A stretch of 64,000 nucleotides of DNA from Leptobrachium leishanense. Lineage: Eukaryota; Chordata; Amphibia; Anura; Megophryidae. How positions within the stretch are numbered: position 1 is the first letter of the stretch; every line of letters begins with the position of its first letter. Location: the NCBI GenBank assembly GCA_009667805.1, contig CM019072.1, positions 41,546,654-41,610,653 of the forward strand. The letters are read 5' to 3'. The position numbers and the translations under genes are program-made. Below the pieces are notes generated by a model that saw only the letters and a list, made by a program, of their open reading frames with translations, was not told the origin of the DNA and searched no databases. Below are positions 29,909 to 40,541 of this stretch, in pieces.

Positions 29909-31172
29909 TGTGACGTAAATCATTTTGGACTTGGGGTTCATGCGCATGGAGGCATATTTGTAGGGTGCAGGCCCCTTAATCGATATTAGTTCAGTGGTCT
30001 CTCCTGTGCAGAATGTTTGTGTAATCAGTGATTATGCAAGAATACTATTGTCTATGGGCTAAATTGCAATCGTCACGCAAACGTTTGCGCTGGCGCAAAA
30101 AAACATTAACGCGAGGGGTAAAACCATTTGTGCCTAATCCCGTATTACATAGCGCAACAACCACGCACAATCGTCTACCGCGGATGAACCTGCGCGAACC
30201 CTGCGCCTGCTTACTGTACTGCGGCGTGTCCTATACTTAACATTGTGAGCGCAAATGCGATTGTGCACTGGTACGAGGATAGTATTACAATCTATTTGCG
30301 GTAATTACCGCATAGCCTTTGCGCGCATAATTTTAGCAACTCCTAAAAGCTGGTGCTAATGGCAAATCTGAACAACCTGGCTAACCCCCCCAAAAAAAAA
30401 CAGGCCATAAAAAGTAATGCAGCAACAATATAATGGATGATGGCAGGTGTGTGTGTATTATTACTGTAGCATATGTGCTTATTTTGCATCATAGACGCAG
30501 AACCCGTCTCCGATGCCTCGGGCAAACGCAATTCAGTTGTGTTTGATAGCGGTGTTTCTTCATTTTGATTGGCTGAATGGGTGCAAAAAACTGCGCGTGC
30601 AAAGATTTTTGCGCAAGACGGCACTGTGCCTGCATTTGTGCGCCTGCGTTTGCGCGCACAATTGATCGGCGGATGAAAAAAGCCACGAGGATTGTAATTC
30701 CAGTGGTGATTTGCACGTGCAAAAGTTTAACACTTGGCGCAAAAAAATTCACTCTGCGCGAGGCTTTTTGCAGAAGATTGTAATATAGCCCTATATGTCT
30801 ATTGTCTGTCTATGTGCATCTTGTTATCTGTTCAGAGGATTGACATCCCAGCCTATTCTTGTCTCAGGAATGTGTTGATGTCTTTTTATATTTGAATAGT
30901 TTGTAAATCTGATGTAGATTTGAGGAGTTGTTAATCTGCCTTGTCAGGCAAACACTGTTCCATTCTAACCCTGAAAGACCCCAGATCTACAGACTTGTTT
31001 TATTTCTGGGGGATGCTAGCAAGGCTCTCTATGTGTACCCGTCTTTAAACTGTGGCTAAGAACTGAAGAAAGGCATGAGAGTCTGCCTGGGGAGAACACC
31101 TGGGGGGGGGGGGTCCTGCAAGGAAGCAGCATTGGCAGATGTGACCCTGTTGGGATACTGAGATCTGTCACA
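29909..31172 (+). repeat. 5' LTR, interrupted by a Harbinger-like element
   Basis: Two parts, 29909-30055 and 30792-31172, align in order with 33537-34055. Shared blocks are TTTGTAGGGTGCAGGCCCC, GAATGTTTGTGTAATC, ATCTGCCTTGTCAGGC and GAGAGTCTGCCTGGGGAGAA. Divergence between the LTRs is moderate, so this is an old insertion. Confidence 0.9.
30056..30791. mobile_element. Harbinger-like MITE in the 5' LTR
   Basis: 736-bp element beginning GGGCTAAATTGCAATC and, reversed from the right end, GGGCTATATTACAATC. TSD TAT (30053-30055 and 30792-30794). The intact 3' LTR provides the empty-site comparison. A second copy at 42820-43501 shares the interior (ACGCGAGGGGTAAAACC, TGTCCTATACTTAACATTG, TTTTAGCAACTCCTAAAAGC). 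No transposase frame. Confidence 0.85.
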
Positions 31173-32089
31173 TTGACTAGCAGCTGGCGGGATTTGCTTC
31201 CTGGTTTTGGGGACCTTTTGCCGTGGATGGAACAGCAGTACCAGATATTGAAGAAATGACCAAAGGTACAAGTGTGGTGCACCCCAAAGCGAGATGGAGA
31301 TTCTCGAGGAAGTAAAAAGACGCCTCAGACAATATGGACCGAACCCCAGCATGGACCTGTTCCAGAACGCGTGGAATGAGGTGTGCTTGTTGCGACAAGA
31401 GGGAGCTGTGCTGAAACGGGAAGATTTTAACCATGTGGAGTACAAGAAATACGAGGTCCCAGGCTGGATTAAGGCCGTAGACATTTGTGGCCAGGAGGAG
31501 AACTAGCCAGGCGGTACAGCATACACCCAGAAGGGGTCTACAGATCTGGAGTGGCGGAGACCAGAGATATTGGAAGCATTGGCTTCTGCCAACGCCAAGA
31601 CCCAGATGAAAAATTTCTCCACAATAGTCGTGTCCTTTAACCCAACCTCCACAAGTAAGGCTAAAAAGAAGCAGAGGGGTAGATGGGTGAAAGAAATGGA
31701 GGAGGTGCTGGAGGAAGAATGCAAACTGCGTGACTAGCTTCAAAGGGAGGTAGAGAATTTGAGAAGGCAACTAGACTCTGTCACCCAGAGCAAGAGAAAG
31801 CTGGATGAGATGAGACAGTCCAGAGATGATGCTGAGGCTATTATACAGTGCCTGGGAGTGGAGAACACCGGTTTACTGGAGTTTCTTAAACCTGCTGAGC
31901 GAGCCAAGGAGAATGCTGCTCGGGAGCGAGATGAGGCCATTGACATCAGTGTTTCAAAGGTTCAGGCAGCCTGGGAGGAAAAGGGTCTCTTGGAGTCTCA
32001 GTTCATGCAACTGGAGAAGAAGATGAAAACTGAGCAGAGTCACGCTGAGCGATTAACTAATATGTGGGTAAAAGCTGCTTGATCCAAGG

Positions 32090-32272
32090 AGAAATCTGAC
32101 TACCATTCTGGGGTCAAGAAGGAATTTTTCCCAGTGTGTTGCATATTGGCGAGCGCTTCAGTCCGGGTCTTTTGCCTTCTTTTGGATCGACAGCAGTAAG
32201 TGATGTGTGAGAGGCTGAACCCGATAGACGCATGTCTTTTTTTCAGCCTATGCAACTATGTAACCATGTAAC
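32090..32272 (+). mobile_element. LINE-tail-like repeat ending in CTATGTAAC units
   Basis: Reads GAAGGAATTTTTCCCAGTGT, TTGGCGAGCGCTTCA, CAGCCTATGCAACTATGTAA then CCATGTAAC. The 8-bp terminal units (TATGTAAC) are typical of CR1-like LINE or derived SINE tails. Inserted within the coiled-coil frame. Confidence 0.55.
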
Positions 32273-32469
32273 TGGAGGCAAGGACTGTGCAGCTAAAGGC
32301 ACAGCTGGATGCCGAAATTGGCAGGCGTCAGACTGTCAGTGGGCATTTACAACTGAAAGAGGAAAAGCTGCATGCTGCCCTCTGGCCGATAGAAGGAGAG
32401 AGGTTTCCTGCATGACGATTATAGGAACTACAGACCAAGCTGCAAGCCCCAATTGCTACCAAAGGGACG

Positions 32470-32955
32470 AAGATGCTACATCTAGACAACTCCGCAGGTG
32501 ATCTCCACCTATCATCGGTCTACACACGCACGGCCAACTCTCACCTCCAAGACTTCTCAAGGGCAGCACCGGTCCTGTGGAATGACTTGCCTCGCCCTAT
32601 CAAACTCTCCCCTGACCTTCAGGTCTTAAAGAAATCCCTCAAAACCCATCTCTTCAGATTAGCGTACCGCATCACTGATGCAACTCCTCCCTCTGTTCAA
32701 CTACTCACTCATGATTAAGCTGCTTCTATGGCCCCACCGTTCCCAAACCACTGGCACTAATGATCCTGCTATCTAGTAAAATTCGTCTTGTCTTCCTCAA
32801 CCCCAATCCCTCTAGATTGTAAACTCCTATGAGCAGGGACCTCTACGTCTCTTGTTTCCATCATATGTCCGTTTATCTGCATCTGTAACCTTTGGTTATT
32901 GTAAAGCGCTGCGGAAACTGTTGACGCTATATAAATGATGACAATAATAATAATT
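32470..32955 (+). pseudogene. L2 LINE 3' end with ORF2 C-terminus
   Basis: The frame 32473-32718 ends the L2 ORF2: FSRAAPVLWNDLPRPIKLS, then VLKKSLKTHLFRLAY. It is followed by the 3' UTR with CCCTCTAGATTGTAAACTCC, ATGAGCAGGGACCTCT and GTAAAGCGCTGCGGAAAC and an (ATA/ATG)n tail at 32930-32955. RT is missing by 5' truncation. It lies in the same orientation as the host LTR element. Confidence 0.9.
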
Positions 32956-33526
32956 ATCACAGAATGCCCTCTTGGCAGGAGAAAGCCACTGAATTGGCTG
33001 GTAAAGATCCTGAGGAGCCAGCAGCAGAGCAGAACACCATGTTCTCTGGGCCCAAATGCAGGAGGAGATGTACATGACAGTTGTGGATGGGGCTGTGGTT
33101 TCCAAGTGTGTGCTCACTGAGGAAAATGGCCAATCCACATTCTCCACTGCAGCTGATAGGAATACCAGGAGATGGTGCAGTTGGCACTTCTCCCCAGCAG
33201 CAGCTACAGAAAATGGAAGATGCCAGGGACGGCTGGGTGAGTGACTTGTTCTCAGTTATACCTTATGGATGTTGCTTTGGCAGTGAGACGGGAGGACTGT
33301 GGGTGCTAACTGGGTTCTGGTCCTGGGTCTGCGGAGGTGCCCTGGAAAGGGAAAAATGTGGAGAGAAGTCCCTAACTTTGTCTCTGTGGACTGTAATGGC
33401 CTGTTGCCTGGCGCACACTACTGTAGTGAGTCTTTGGACTCACTGGACCAATGGTGCACAAAGGTTGAGAGGTCTCGCCAATGGCAAGCAATGCATTTGG
33501 GATCCATGCTTGCCCTGCCATTCTGT

Positions 33527-33536
33527 AAGGGGGGTA
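33527..33536 (+). other. Polypurine tract before the 3' LTR
   Basis: AAGGGGGGTA directly before TGTGATATAC. G-rich purine run at the expected place for plus-strand priming. Confidence 0.6.
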
Positions 33537-34055
33537 TGTGATATACATCACTTTGGACTTGGGGTGCATTGGCATGGAGACATATTTGTAGGGTGCAGGC
33601 CCCATAATCAATATTAGTTCAGTGACCTCTCCTGTGCAGAATGTTTGTGTAATCTGTGATTATGCAAGAATGCTATTATCTATCTGGTGTCTACTGTCTG
33701 GTCCATGTGTATCTTGTTATCTGTTGAGAGGATTAACATCCCAGTTTACCCATGTCTCGGGAATGTGTTGATGTTTGTTTATAATTGAATAGTATGGAAA
33801 TTGGAAATTTGAGGAATTGTTAATCTGCCTTGTCAGGCAGACACTGTTCCATTCTAACCCTGTAAGACCCCAGAACTAGAGACTCGTCTTATTTCTGGGG
33901 GATTCTAGCAAGGCTCTCTACGTGTACCCGTCTTTAAGCTGCGGCTAAGAACTGGAGAAAGGTACGAGAGTCTGCCTGGGGAGAACACCAGGGGGGTCCT
34001 GCAAGGAAGCAGCATTGGGAGATTTGACCATGTTGGGGTACTAAGGTGTGTCACA
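33537..34055 (+). repeat. 3' LTR of the coiled-coil LTR element
   Basis: 519 bp, TGTGATATACATCAC to AAGGTGTGTCACA. Uninterrupted partner of the 5' LTR. Confidence 0.9.
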
Positions 34056-34139
34056 GATGCTTTAACTATATTACTATAATTAGACAATTGTGCTTTCATA
34101 TAACCTACAGATGTCATTGTCTTCAATAGGTCTGTTGAA

Positions 34140-34800
34140 GCTTACAGAGTACTTATCTTTAACCCTTTCATTCCGGGCAGGTGTGGAAGGGGTTAAGGGA
34201 GTTTACTGGGGTTGAAAGAGAAGCTTAATAGCAAAGCTCCTCCTATTGCTCTTTGGACATTACTTTTATGAAATGCCGGCACTGCAACCAAGTGTTTATA
34301 AAGCTTGTCTTCGCGTGATCAATCATATCTTTACCTGTGGAGTCACAATAAATATTGGATTGATCATATAGAGTATGGGACCAGAGGTAACTCCATTCTT
34401 TCTGCAAAAATAGTGCAGGAACTGCGTTTGCATGTGTTCACCCTAGACTTGACTCTTGAACAGATCACTACATATGTCAATCTCATTATGATAACCTGTT
34501 CTTTATTAGCAATGCAGCTTCCAAAATATACCATTTATAATATAAGCGTAATATCGTATGTTAGCATAATGCCTCATATGGAAATTGCAGAAAAACAACA
34601 TTTTATGGGTCATGTATGGGGATTTTCAGCAGTTCTAACCTGCAGAATCATATTTTTGTACAGTAAAAAGTGACCCCTGCCTGTTGTAGTGGCGCAGCAA
34701 CGATTTTGAACTTTCTGTTACAATGAGGAAGGAGGCTGTTCCTTGCAGCTTCTTTATACAGTAATCTCCATAGGAGACACACTAATATTGCATTAAAAAG
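34140..34800 (+). repeat. Unclassified dispersed repeat R1, copy b, with flank
   Basis: From about 34470 similar to 22690-23030 and 51080-51475 (TTAGCAATGCAGCTTCCAAA, GGGGATTTTCAGCAG, GTTACAATGAGG). The upstream block (34161-34200) has inverted TTAACCC / GGGGTTAA. No coding potential. Confidence 0.6.
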
Positions 34801-35439
34801 GTAAGCATATTGGGGTTTTTTATGCTAATTTCCATCTTTCCTTGTGTTTCATTGTATTTGGGTGAGACAGGGTAAAGAGGCAATTATAAAATAAAATAAC
34901 ATAACGAGATAATGAGATATCTACACTCTAAAAACTCAATGTAATTTGAGTGGTCACAGTGCCACGAGTGCCCTAAGTCTTCTTCACTCTCCATGGGTGG
35001 GGTTTCCTATAGCTAATTTAGCCCTTGAGTGTGAAGGATTACCCCCAACCAGAAGCTGACATCAGCAAGCGCTGATCTAAATTTCCTGAGGATTGGGACT
35101 CTGGGCTTGTCCGGTCAATGGATCTCATTGCCCTTGTATTGAAGTCCATTGGATGGGCAGGACGTTGGCTCAAGCATCCAACCTTCCAACAATCGCACGA
35201 CAGCTGTGGCTTGACAAGAACCCATTGGCTCATCATATCTACCTGGCAACAAGTAAGCCCAGAAGCATAGCCTTCATTATTTAATCCATGTTCTGCATTT
35301 TTCTATTAATAAATATTATATTCTCTTAATCTGTTAAGTACCCAAGTAGCGTAATACTAAGGCACCTCCCTGATATAACCAAAGCAACCGAATCCAGATT
35401 TTTGGCTAAATAGCGATGCTCCATTTTTTTTTTTTTTTT
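34801..35439. other. No recognised gene or repeat
   Basis: Ends with an 18-base T run at 35425-35442. Nothing diagnostic. Confidence 0.3.
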
Positions 35440-35650
35440 TTAAATCATTCTTTCCGCTTGTTCAAAGCAAATCATTTTAGCACCTGCAGTCACCGTGCTA
35501 TTTTATCAGGCATCTGCATTTCCCTGCCCCTGCTTCGGCTTTATCCGCGTAGGAAGCCGTAAATGTGTCTGTACTAATTATATCGCAGAGAAAGAAAGTG
35601 CGAGAGTGTGAGCGAGAGAAAAGCAGTGGGAATTTCAGAGAGGGAACATA
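35440..35650. promoter_or_regulatory. Candidate conserved non-coding element
   Basis: Complex, non-repetitive sequence of balanced composition (for example TTATCAGGCATCTGCATTTC and CGGCTTTATCCGCGTAGGAA, then TACTAATTA) in contrast with its surroundings, followed by a GA-rich stretch. Suggestive of a conserved enhancer; unproven. Confidence 0.25.
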
Positions 35651-35833
35651 CAGGGTTATTCAGAGAGCGGTGAAAAGCAGGAGAATGACTGGAGAATGAA
35701 AAATTTATAGGTCAAAATAGCCAAACCAGAAAAATTCTCCCATTTATCTCACTTTCCAAATCGGCTAGTATGACCTAGAATTTTCCATTCTCCAGTCATT
35801 CTCCTGCTTTTCACCGCTCTTTGAATAACCCAG
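35651..35833. mobile_element. Short foldback MITE, CAGGGTTATTCAGAGAGCGG copy 1
   Basis: 183-bp foldback with about 65-bp arms (GAAAAGCAGGAGAATGACTG within each). Ends CAGGGTTATTC and CTGGGTTATTC reversed. Flanks ATA and TTA. Nearly the same sequence as 37457-37630. Confidence 0.85.
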
Positions 35834-36901
35834 TTAATCTAAAGCAGATGATGTGAGAGTACGGTTTGCCAGCGGAATCAAACCCTGCATTACAAGAGAA
35901 ACATACCATTATATACGTAATGGTCAGTAGGTAGATGCATTTAAATAGACAGATTACAGCTATCATCCATCTATTTATCTCACTGACACCCTAGATAGAT
36001 AACAAGGTTGTTTATGGTTCACTTATAAGGGTGGCGTTAGAAGAATAAAATAGAATTGACTTGGAATGAGATTTAGATTGTTCTCTTTTACTGGGTAATT
36101 ATTGAGGGAAGAAAAACAAGTGCCAGGATGCTGAAGAACCAAGTTCGACGTAACAAAAAAGCACAAGACATTGCCAGGTAAATAGGAAGAAAACATAAAC
36201 ATACATAACAATTTCAGCAAAGCAACAGAGCCTAAAGCAAAAACATGCCCTATCAATCCTTATTTTTTTCGCCAATTAGTACAGGATTCAAGTGACCTTT
36301 ATATATTTCCCAGAGGGACAGTCACGCTGTCATCCTTTAACTATATGTTTATCAGATAAAAGGTACAGCATATATTCCAACCATAAAGAGTTCTAGAGTT
36401 TTAACCATGTCGTGCATTTCACCCTTATTCATGCTTTTCACACGCTTTCCTAGTACAAGCACACAGCATTCGGCATCTCGCAGCATTGATTCCTGCAATA
36501 CGCTCATCTTCTAATTCTCACTCCGGAATCTTGCTCGTGTCTGTCAAAGCTTTCTTCTACAACCAGCAATCACTTTCCTCCCTCCAATCTCTGTTTGCTG
36601 CATGCGTTGCTCCTTCCCCTCTATTTTTTCTCACTTCTTTTCTCTCCCTCCCGCTCTGCTCCTCTCTATCATATTTTGCTGTTGTTACAGATTCGCCGGA
36701 TCCATCCCACACACAACCTGTAAAAAGACAATTCTCTGGAGAGTACATACAGACATGCAGTGTATGGCAAGTTTTCCCATCATTTTGACACGGTAAACTC
36801 ATATATAAAGATGGTAAACACAATAATCTTCTTAAAAATGATATGACGGTACTTAACCAACCTGTACGGATAATGCAAAGGAATGCAGAGAACGCTATAG
36901 A
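35834..36901. other. No recognised gene; pyrimidine-rich block
   Basis: 36540-36680 is C/T-rich (CTTTTCTCTCCCTCCCGCTC) and could be a purine-rich 5' UTR or promoter on the minus strand, but no exon structure is evident. Confidence 0.25.
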
Positions 36902-37006
36902 CAGGGCCAGATTAAGGTCTCTATGGGCCTGGAGCTGAAGATTTAGGTGGCCTTTTTGGAATTTAGTGAAAATAAAACATATTTTAGGTTATTTAATAGT
37001 GCAGAT

Positions 37007-37952
37007 TAGGGCTGAAACAACTAATCGATTAATCGACAACTAGTCGATGATGAGAATAGTTGACAACGATTTTCATTATTGATTAATCGGTTGTCGATTG
37101 ATCGATTTGTGTACAGCACACACGGTTTAGTCAGACTGAGTTAAACGTTATAACCTCAGATTCTGATTCGCCCTGGGCCACCACCTCAACCTGCCTGTCA
37201 CCCCTTCTTCGGTCTGGAGCTACCATTCTCACCCTTTGGTCCGATCCCTTCCCAAAAAAATTCCCTCCCCCACTCGGGTCCATTCTTTTGCTCAAACCCA
37301 CTCCCTCTCACACTTGGGTCAAGTCTCATGCCCAAACGCACTCACTTTCACCTCCGGACCCTCCTGCCGCTCAGTTTGTTCATGAAATTATTGAAAAGGG
37401 ACACTCTGGCTGCGTGGAGTGTCTCCCTTCTCACCCTGCTTTCATGCTGAGATCATCAGGGTTATTCAGAGAGCGGTGAAAAGCAGGAGAATGACTGGAG
37501 AATGGAAAATCCTAGGTCAAAATAGCCAAACTAGAAAAATTCTCCCATTCATCTCACTTTCCAAATCGAACCTAGAATTTTCCATTCTCCAGTCATTCTC
37601 CTGCTTTTCACCTCTCTCTGAATAACCCTGCATGTCCATCTGAGTGCTTGTAGCAGCGTTCATTTGGGGAGAAAGCAGACATGGGCTTAAGCTGCGTACG
37701 CAACATCAATCCAGCACTGTTATCAGGTGCTCGTGTACTTGTGTGCGAAAAGTATGCAATTTGCATATGTATGTACTTACGTATGTACATACATTATGTA
37801 ATTTGCCTACGAAAAAAAGATAGGGAGGCAGGGGTTGATTTTTTTTTACATAATGTTCCTTTTAAGGTTAAAAAAATTTTTTTTTTTCTTTTATCCGATG
37901 AATCGATTAATCGAAAAAATAAATCGGAAAATAATAGTTAATTGCAGCCGTA
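37007..37952. mobile_element. TAGGGCTG hAT-like element nested in hAT
   Basis: 946-bp element with ends TAGGGCTGAAACAACTAATC and, reversed, TACGGCTGCAATTAACTATT. Perfect 8-bp TSD GTGCAGAT (36999-37006 and 37953-37960). Subterminal palindromes ATCGATTAATCGA near both ends. This resembles a class of elements frequent in fish. It contains the MITE at 37457-37630. Confidence 0.9.
37457..37630. mobile_element. Short foldback MITE, CAGGGTTATTCAGAGAGCGG copy 2
   Basis: 174 bp; ends CAGGGTTATTC / CAGGGTTATTC reversed; TSD CAT (37454-37456 and 37631-37633). Highly similar to 35651-35833. Third level of nesting at this place. Confidence 0.9.
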
Positions 37953-38023
37953 GTGCAGATACGAGTATATCTAACCAGGCAGATACTGTATGAGGAAATT
38001 TCCATTCATATTTCAATCATTTA

Positions 38024-38446
38024 GGCTAGGGTCAAACGAAAGCATTTTTACACGCGAACGTAAAAAAGTGCGTCCGAACGCATTGATGTATTTAACGGAA
38101 TATGCAAAAACGGTCATACGATGCGCATGTTCGTGCGTGATGTTTTACGAATCCAAACCAGGAAACTTTTTGCGTCTGGACGTTATGTTGGCCGGACACG
38201 AGCAGGGTCTGACGTCTCCAAATCACACACACACACCGCTAGCGGGCGCAGCGCACTCTGTACGTCCGTACTAGCGGTTCTGCGTTCTCGAAAAAATGCG
38301 TTCATTTTCCACTTGCGTTGCGCGGCCGGACTTTTGTGCGACCGTACTTCGTATATTGGCCGTCATTGCCCGTCATTTGCTACTAGTGCGGCAGTGATTA
38401 AGTGCGCCAGAACGCACGTTAAAAGTGCGCTGGTCTGACCCCAGCC
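38024..38446. mobile_element. TTAA-type MITE, family C copy 2
   Basis: 423 bp, collinear and close to identical with 28398-28823 except for a short deletion near 38090 and scattered substitutions. Flanks TTTA and TTAC, near to TTAA. Confidence 0.85.
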
Positions 38447-39039
38447 TTACAGCGCATGAAATTATTTTTTCACATTTTATCATCCAAACCTTTGTGGTTA
38501 TATATTCTATAGGGAATTCTTGTAAAAAAAAAAAAAAAAGTGAAATGGGAACCCGTTACTACATTTTTCTGAGAAAATACATAATTTTAACCAAAACTGA
38601 GAAAAATAAAAAAATTTGCATGTGTTTTGGAGGATGGTGTTTTATGAATAATATAACAATGTATAAAATACTGAACCTGCTCCCAGCGTGGGAAATGAGA
38701 AGGTGAGTAATAGCAGGGGTATTGCTTATTTTATATGTGACAAATGGACAATGCCATCGCTTCGGAACTAAAAATAAAGTTTTTCTTTTTCTTATTTTAG
38801 ATTTTACATGGTCATGTTTGGGATCAATGCAAAGGTCAGACCTGTCCAATGACGCCTCACTTGACCTTGTGTGGTGTAAAGATTAAAGACGCAGGGTTCC
38901 AAAGTCCCCCCAGTGATCCTCGCTGCAGTGCATTGGTTTAGGTTTTTGATGTGCCAATGCGTAATGAGGGATTGTGCCATTGCCTCCACACTTGGTGACA
39001 TAGGAATGAGATGGCGAGTTAGTGCAGAATCATTTTTCA

Positions 39040-39560
39040 CTTTATAATTGAAAAGTGAAAAACACTGCAGTGTTAGAAAGAAAAAATAATATTTATTATC
39101 TTATTTTCATTTTTACACAACACCTGGTCAGGTTTGGTATCATTGGAAAGGCCTTGCAAATTTTTGCCAAAACAATCCTGAAAAATGCCTAAAAAAAATA
39201 AAATAAAGAGACTTTTTGCTGCAGATTAAACGTATAAATGGTTTATTAGATATTGAATAAAATCGGGAATATTTTTAACATTGAAACCTATGGGATTCGC
39301 CTGATTAAGCCTGTCGAATGAAAGCACTGAACATCTGGGAACTTCTCTGACATTTCAGTGATGTTCAGTGTTCTTTGAATAGGTTTATCATTGCTTCTGT
39401 ATAGGAATTTCACTGCTGACGAACAGGCACCGTATTTCCCTGGCAATTTGCCAATATTTGGCGAATTGCCAGCTTTTGAGAAGCTGAATGGCCCCGACAA
39501 TCCGCTGTACGGGGAAATTCCCTGTTCGTTGCAATTTCAAAGCCAGTGTGTCTCTCTCTG
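39040..39560 (+). repeat. Family B fragment, diverged
   Basis: Shares with the full copies GTTTATTAGATATTG, AATATTTTTAACATTGAA, CTATGGGATTC, GAACAGGCACCGTAT and GGCGAATTGCC. Termini not preserved. Confidence 0.7.
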
Positions 39561-39652
39561 AATGTTACTGATCGTTATCCTTTCCCTGGACCTATTATGG
39601 GACATGGGCCTGGAGCTGCAGCACCAAGCGCCCCTATGTTAATCCGGCCTTG

Positions 39653-40271
39653 GCTATAGAGCTGTAAAAGTCTATTAAATCCAAATTTGCACCTAATATA
39701 GGACTGTATGCAATCGTTTAAAATGAAATTATAACAAATTATTTTATTTGTAAAATGTAGTGTTCCTTGACAGCAGCATTTTTCACTTCGTAGTCATATT
39801 CTTCTGAACGCAGTAGGCAGGCCCATCCATCTTGCTTTTCAGAGAGAATTTAGTGGCAGCATCATAAGCACTGATGTTTCAGGCTACAAATAAATTCATT
39901 TTGTATAATACTCCATGTAAGCAGCTGAATAAACATGAATTTAACTTGTCAAATTTTATTTGACATGGTGCAATCTGTTCTATGTTGGTGGGCTAATTCA
40001 ATTCTTCATGCACAGCTACATTAGTTGGAGCGATCAAGTCTCTGGAAGACATGGCCTGGTACCATTGGCACCTTGACCAGAATCCATGTACACATTGCTA
40101 TTAGAATATAAATGATTTAATACCAACTAAAATCTCCCTAGAATAATGAAAACGTTATTACATGTGAACATGTGAGAGTACATTCTTCAATCCAATTAAC
40201 GCATTTCCATTTACAGGAGAGGACAAAGACACGCCGACTCTCTATTAATAGAACACATTGCCAGAAATCAA
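39653..40271. other. No recognised gene or repeat
   Basis: No diagnostic signal. Confidence 0.3.
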
Positions 40272-40541
40272 ACATACTATTTTTAAAACAGGTTTTCATT
40301 TCTAATATTTTCAACCTTAAGGCTAGGGTCAGACGAACGCATTTTTTCGCGTTGTCCGTGAAAAAGTGCGTTCGAACGAATGGACGTATTTTTTCACTGA
40401 GTACGCGATAGCGGTCATACGATGTGCGTTTTCATCCATGATTTTGTACGGATCATCAATAAAACCCTTTTTGCGTCTGGACGTTATGTTGGCCGGACAT
40501 TAGCAGCGTCTGACGTCTCCTAATCACGCACGCATGCCGCT
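40272..40541 (+). repeat. TTAA-type MITE, family C copy 3, truncated, plus flank
   Basis: Family C left end GGCTAGGGTCAGACGAACGC at 40321 after TTAA, running to about 40541. Together with 48 bp of upstream flank it is duplicated at 41081-41337. The right half of the MITE is missing. Confidence 0.85.

Larger units (their letters stand above)
31294..33050 (+). pseudogene. Coiled-coil protein of the LTR element, broken
   Basis: A reconstructable but inactive coding region. The first frame (31294-31506, 70 codons) starts MEILEEVKRRLRQYGPNPSM. After stops and shifts, 31759-32082 (107 codons) is strongly heptad-like and charged (QLDSVTQSKRKLDEM, then ENAARERDEAIDISVSK, LLESQFMQLEKKMK). It is cut by a tail repeat at 32090-32272, resumes as VQLKAQLDAEIGRRQ and LQLKEEKLHAAL (32275-32400), is cut again by an L2 fragment (32470-32955), then reads QEKATELAGKDPEEPAAEQ (about 32975-33035). 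The position is where gag normally lies, but I see no capsid or CCHC motif. Function unknown; a structural gag-like role is a guess. Confidence 0.55.
29909..34055 (+). mobile_element. LTR retrotransposon with a coiled-coil frame
   Basis: Two direct repeats, 29909-31172 (including a 736-bp insertion and its TSD) and 33537-34055, are about 520 bp when the insertion is removed. Both begin TGTGA and end TCACA. A G-rich tract, AAGGGGGGTA, abuts the 3' LTR as a polypurine tract should. The interior (31173-33536) shows no protease, RT, RNase H or integrase, only a broken coiled-coil frame. No matching TSD (CAAGT versus GATGC) and no PBS I can match to a tRNA. A non-autonomous or heavily deleted element of unknown clade. 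Confidence 0.8.
36902..39652. mobile_element. 2.75-kb hAT element with nested insertions
   Basis: Left end CAGGGCCAGATTAAGGTCTC; right end reversed CAAGGCCGGATTAACATAGG. Perfect 8-bp TSD GCTATAGA (36894-36901 and 39653-39660). GGGCCTGGAGCTG occurs near both ends. The interior holds another hAT-type element (37007-37952), a TTAA-type MITE (38024-38446) and family-B sequence (39040-39560). No transposase frame. Confidence 0.9.

Noticed and set aside
31173..31200. TGGCGGGATTTG after the 5' LTR as primer-binding site
   Set aside because: It starts 12 bases from the LTR and does not match the 3' end of any tRNA I can recall.
31294..32082. Host gene for a coiled-coil protein
   Set aside because: It lies between two matching LTRs with a polypurine tract, has stops and shifts, and shows no splice signals.
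33081..33617. 178-codon plus-strand frame
   Set aside because: Runs through LTR-element interior into the 3' LTR; composition and position indicate chance.
36557..36823. Possible 5' UTR or first exon on the minus strand in the purine-rich block
   Set aside because: No start context, CpG island, donor site or protein homology could be seen.
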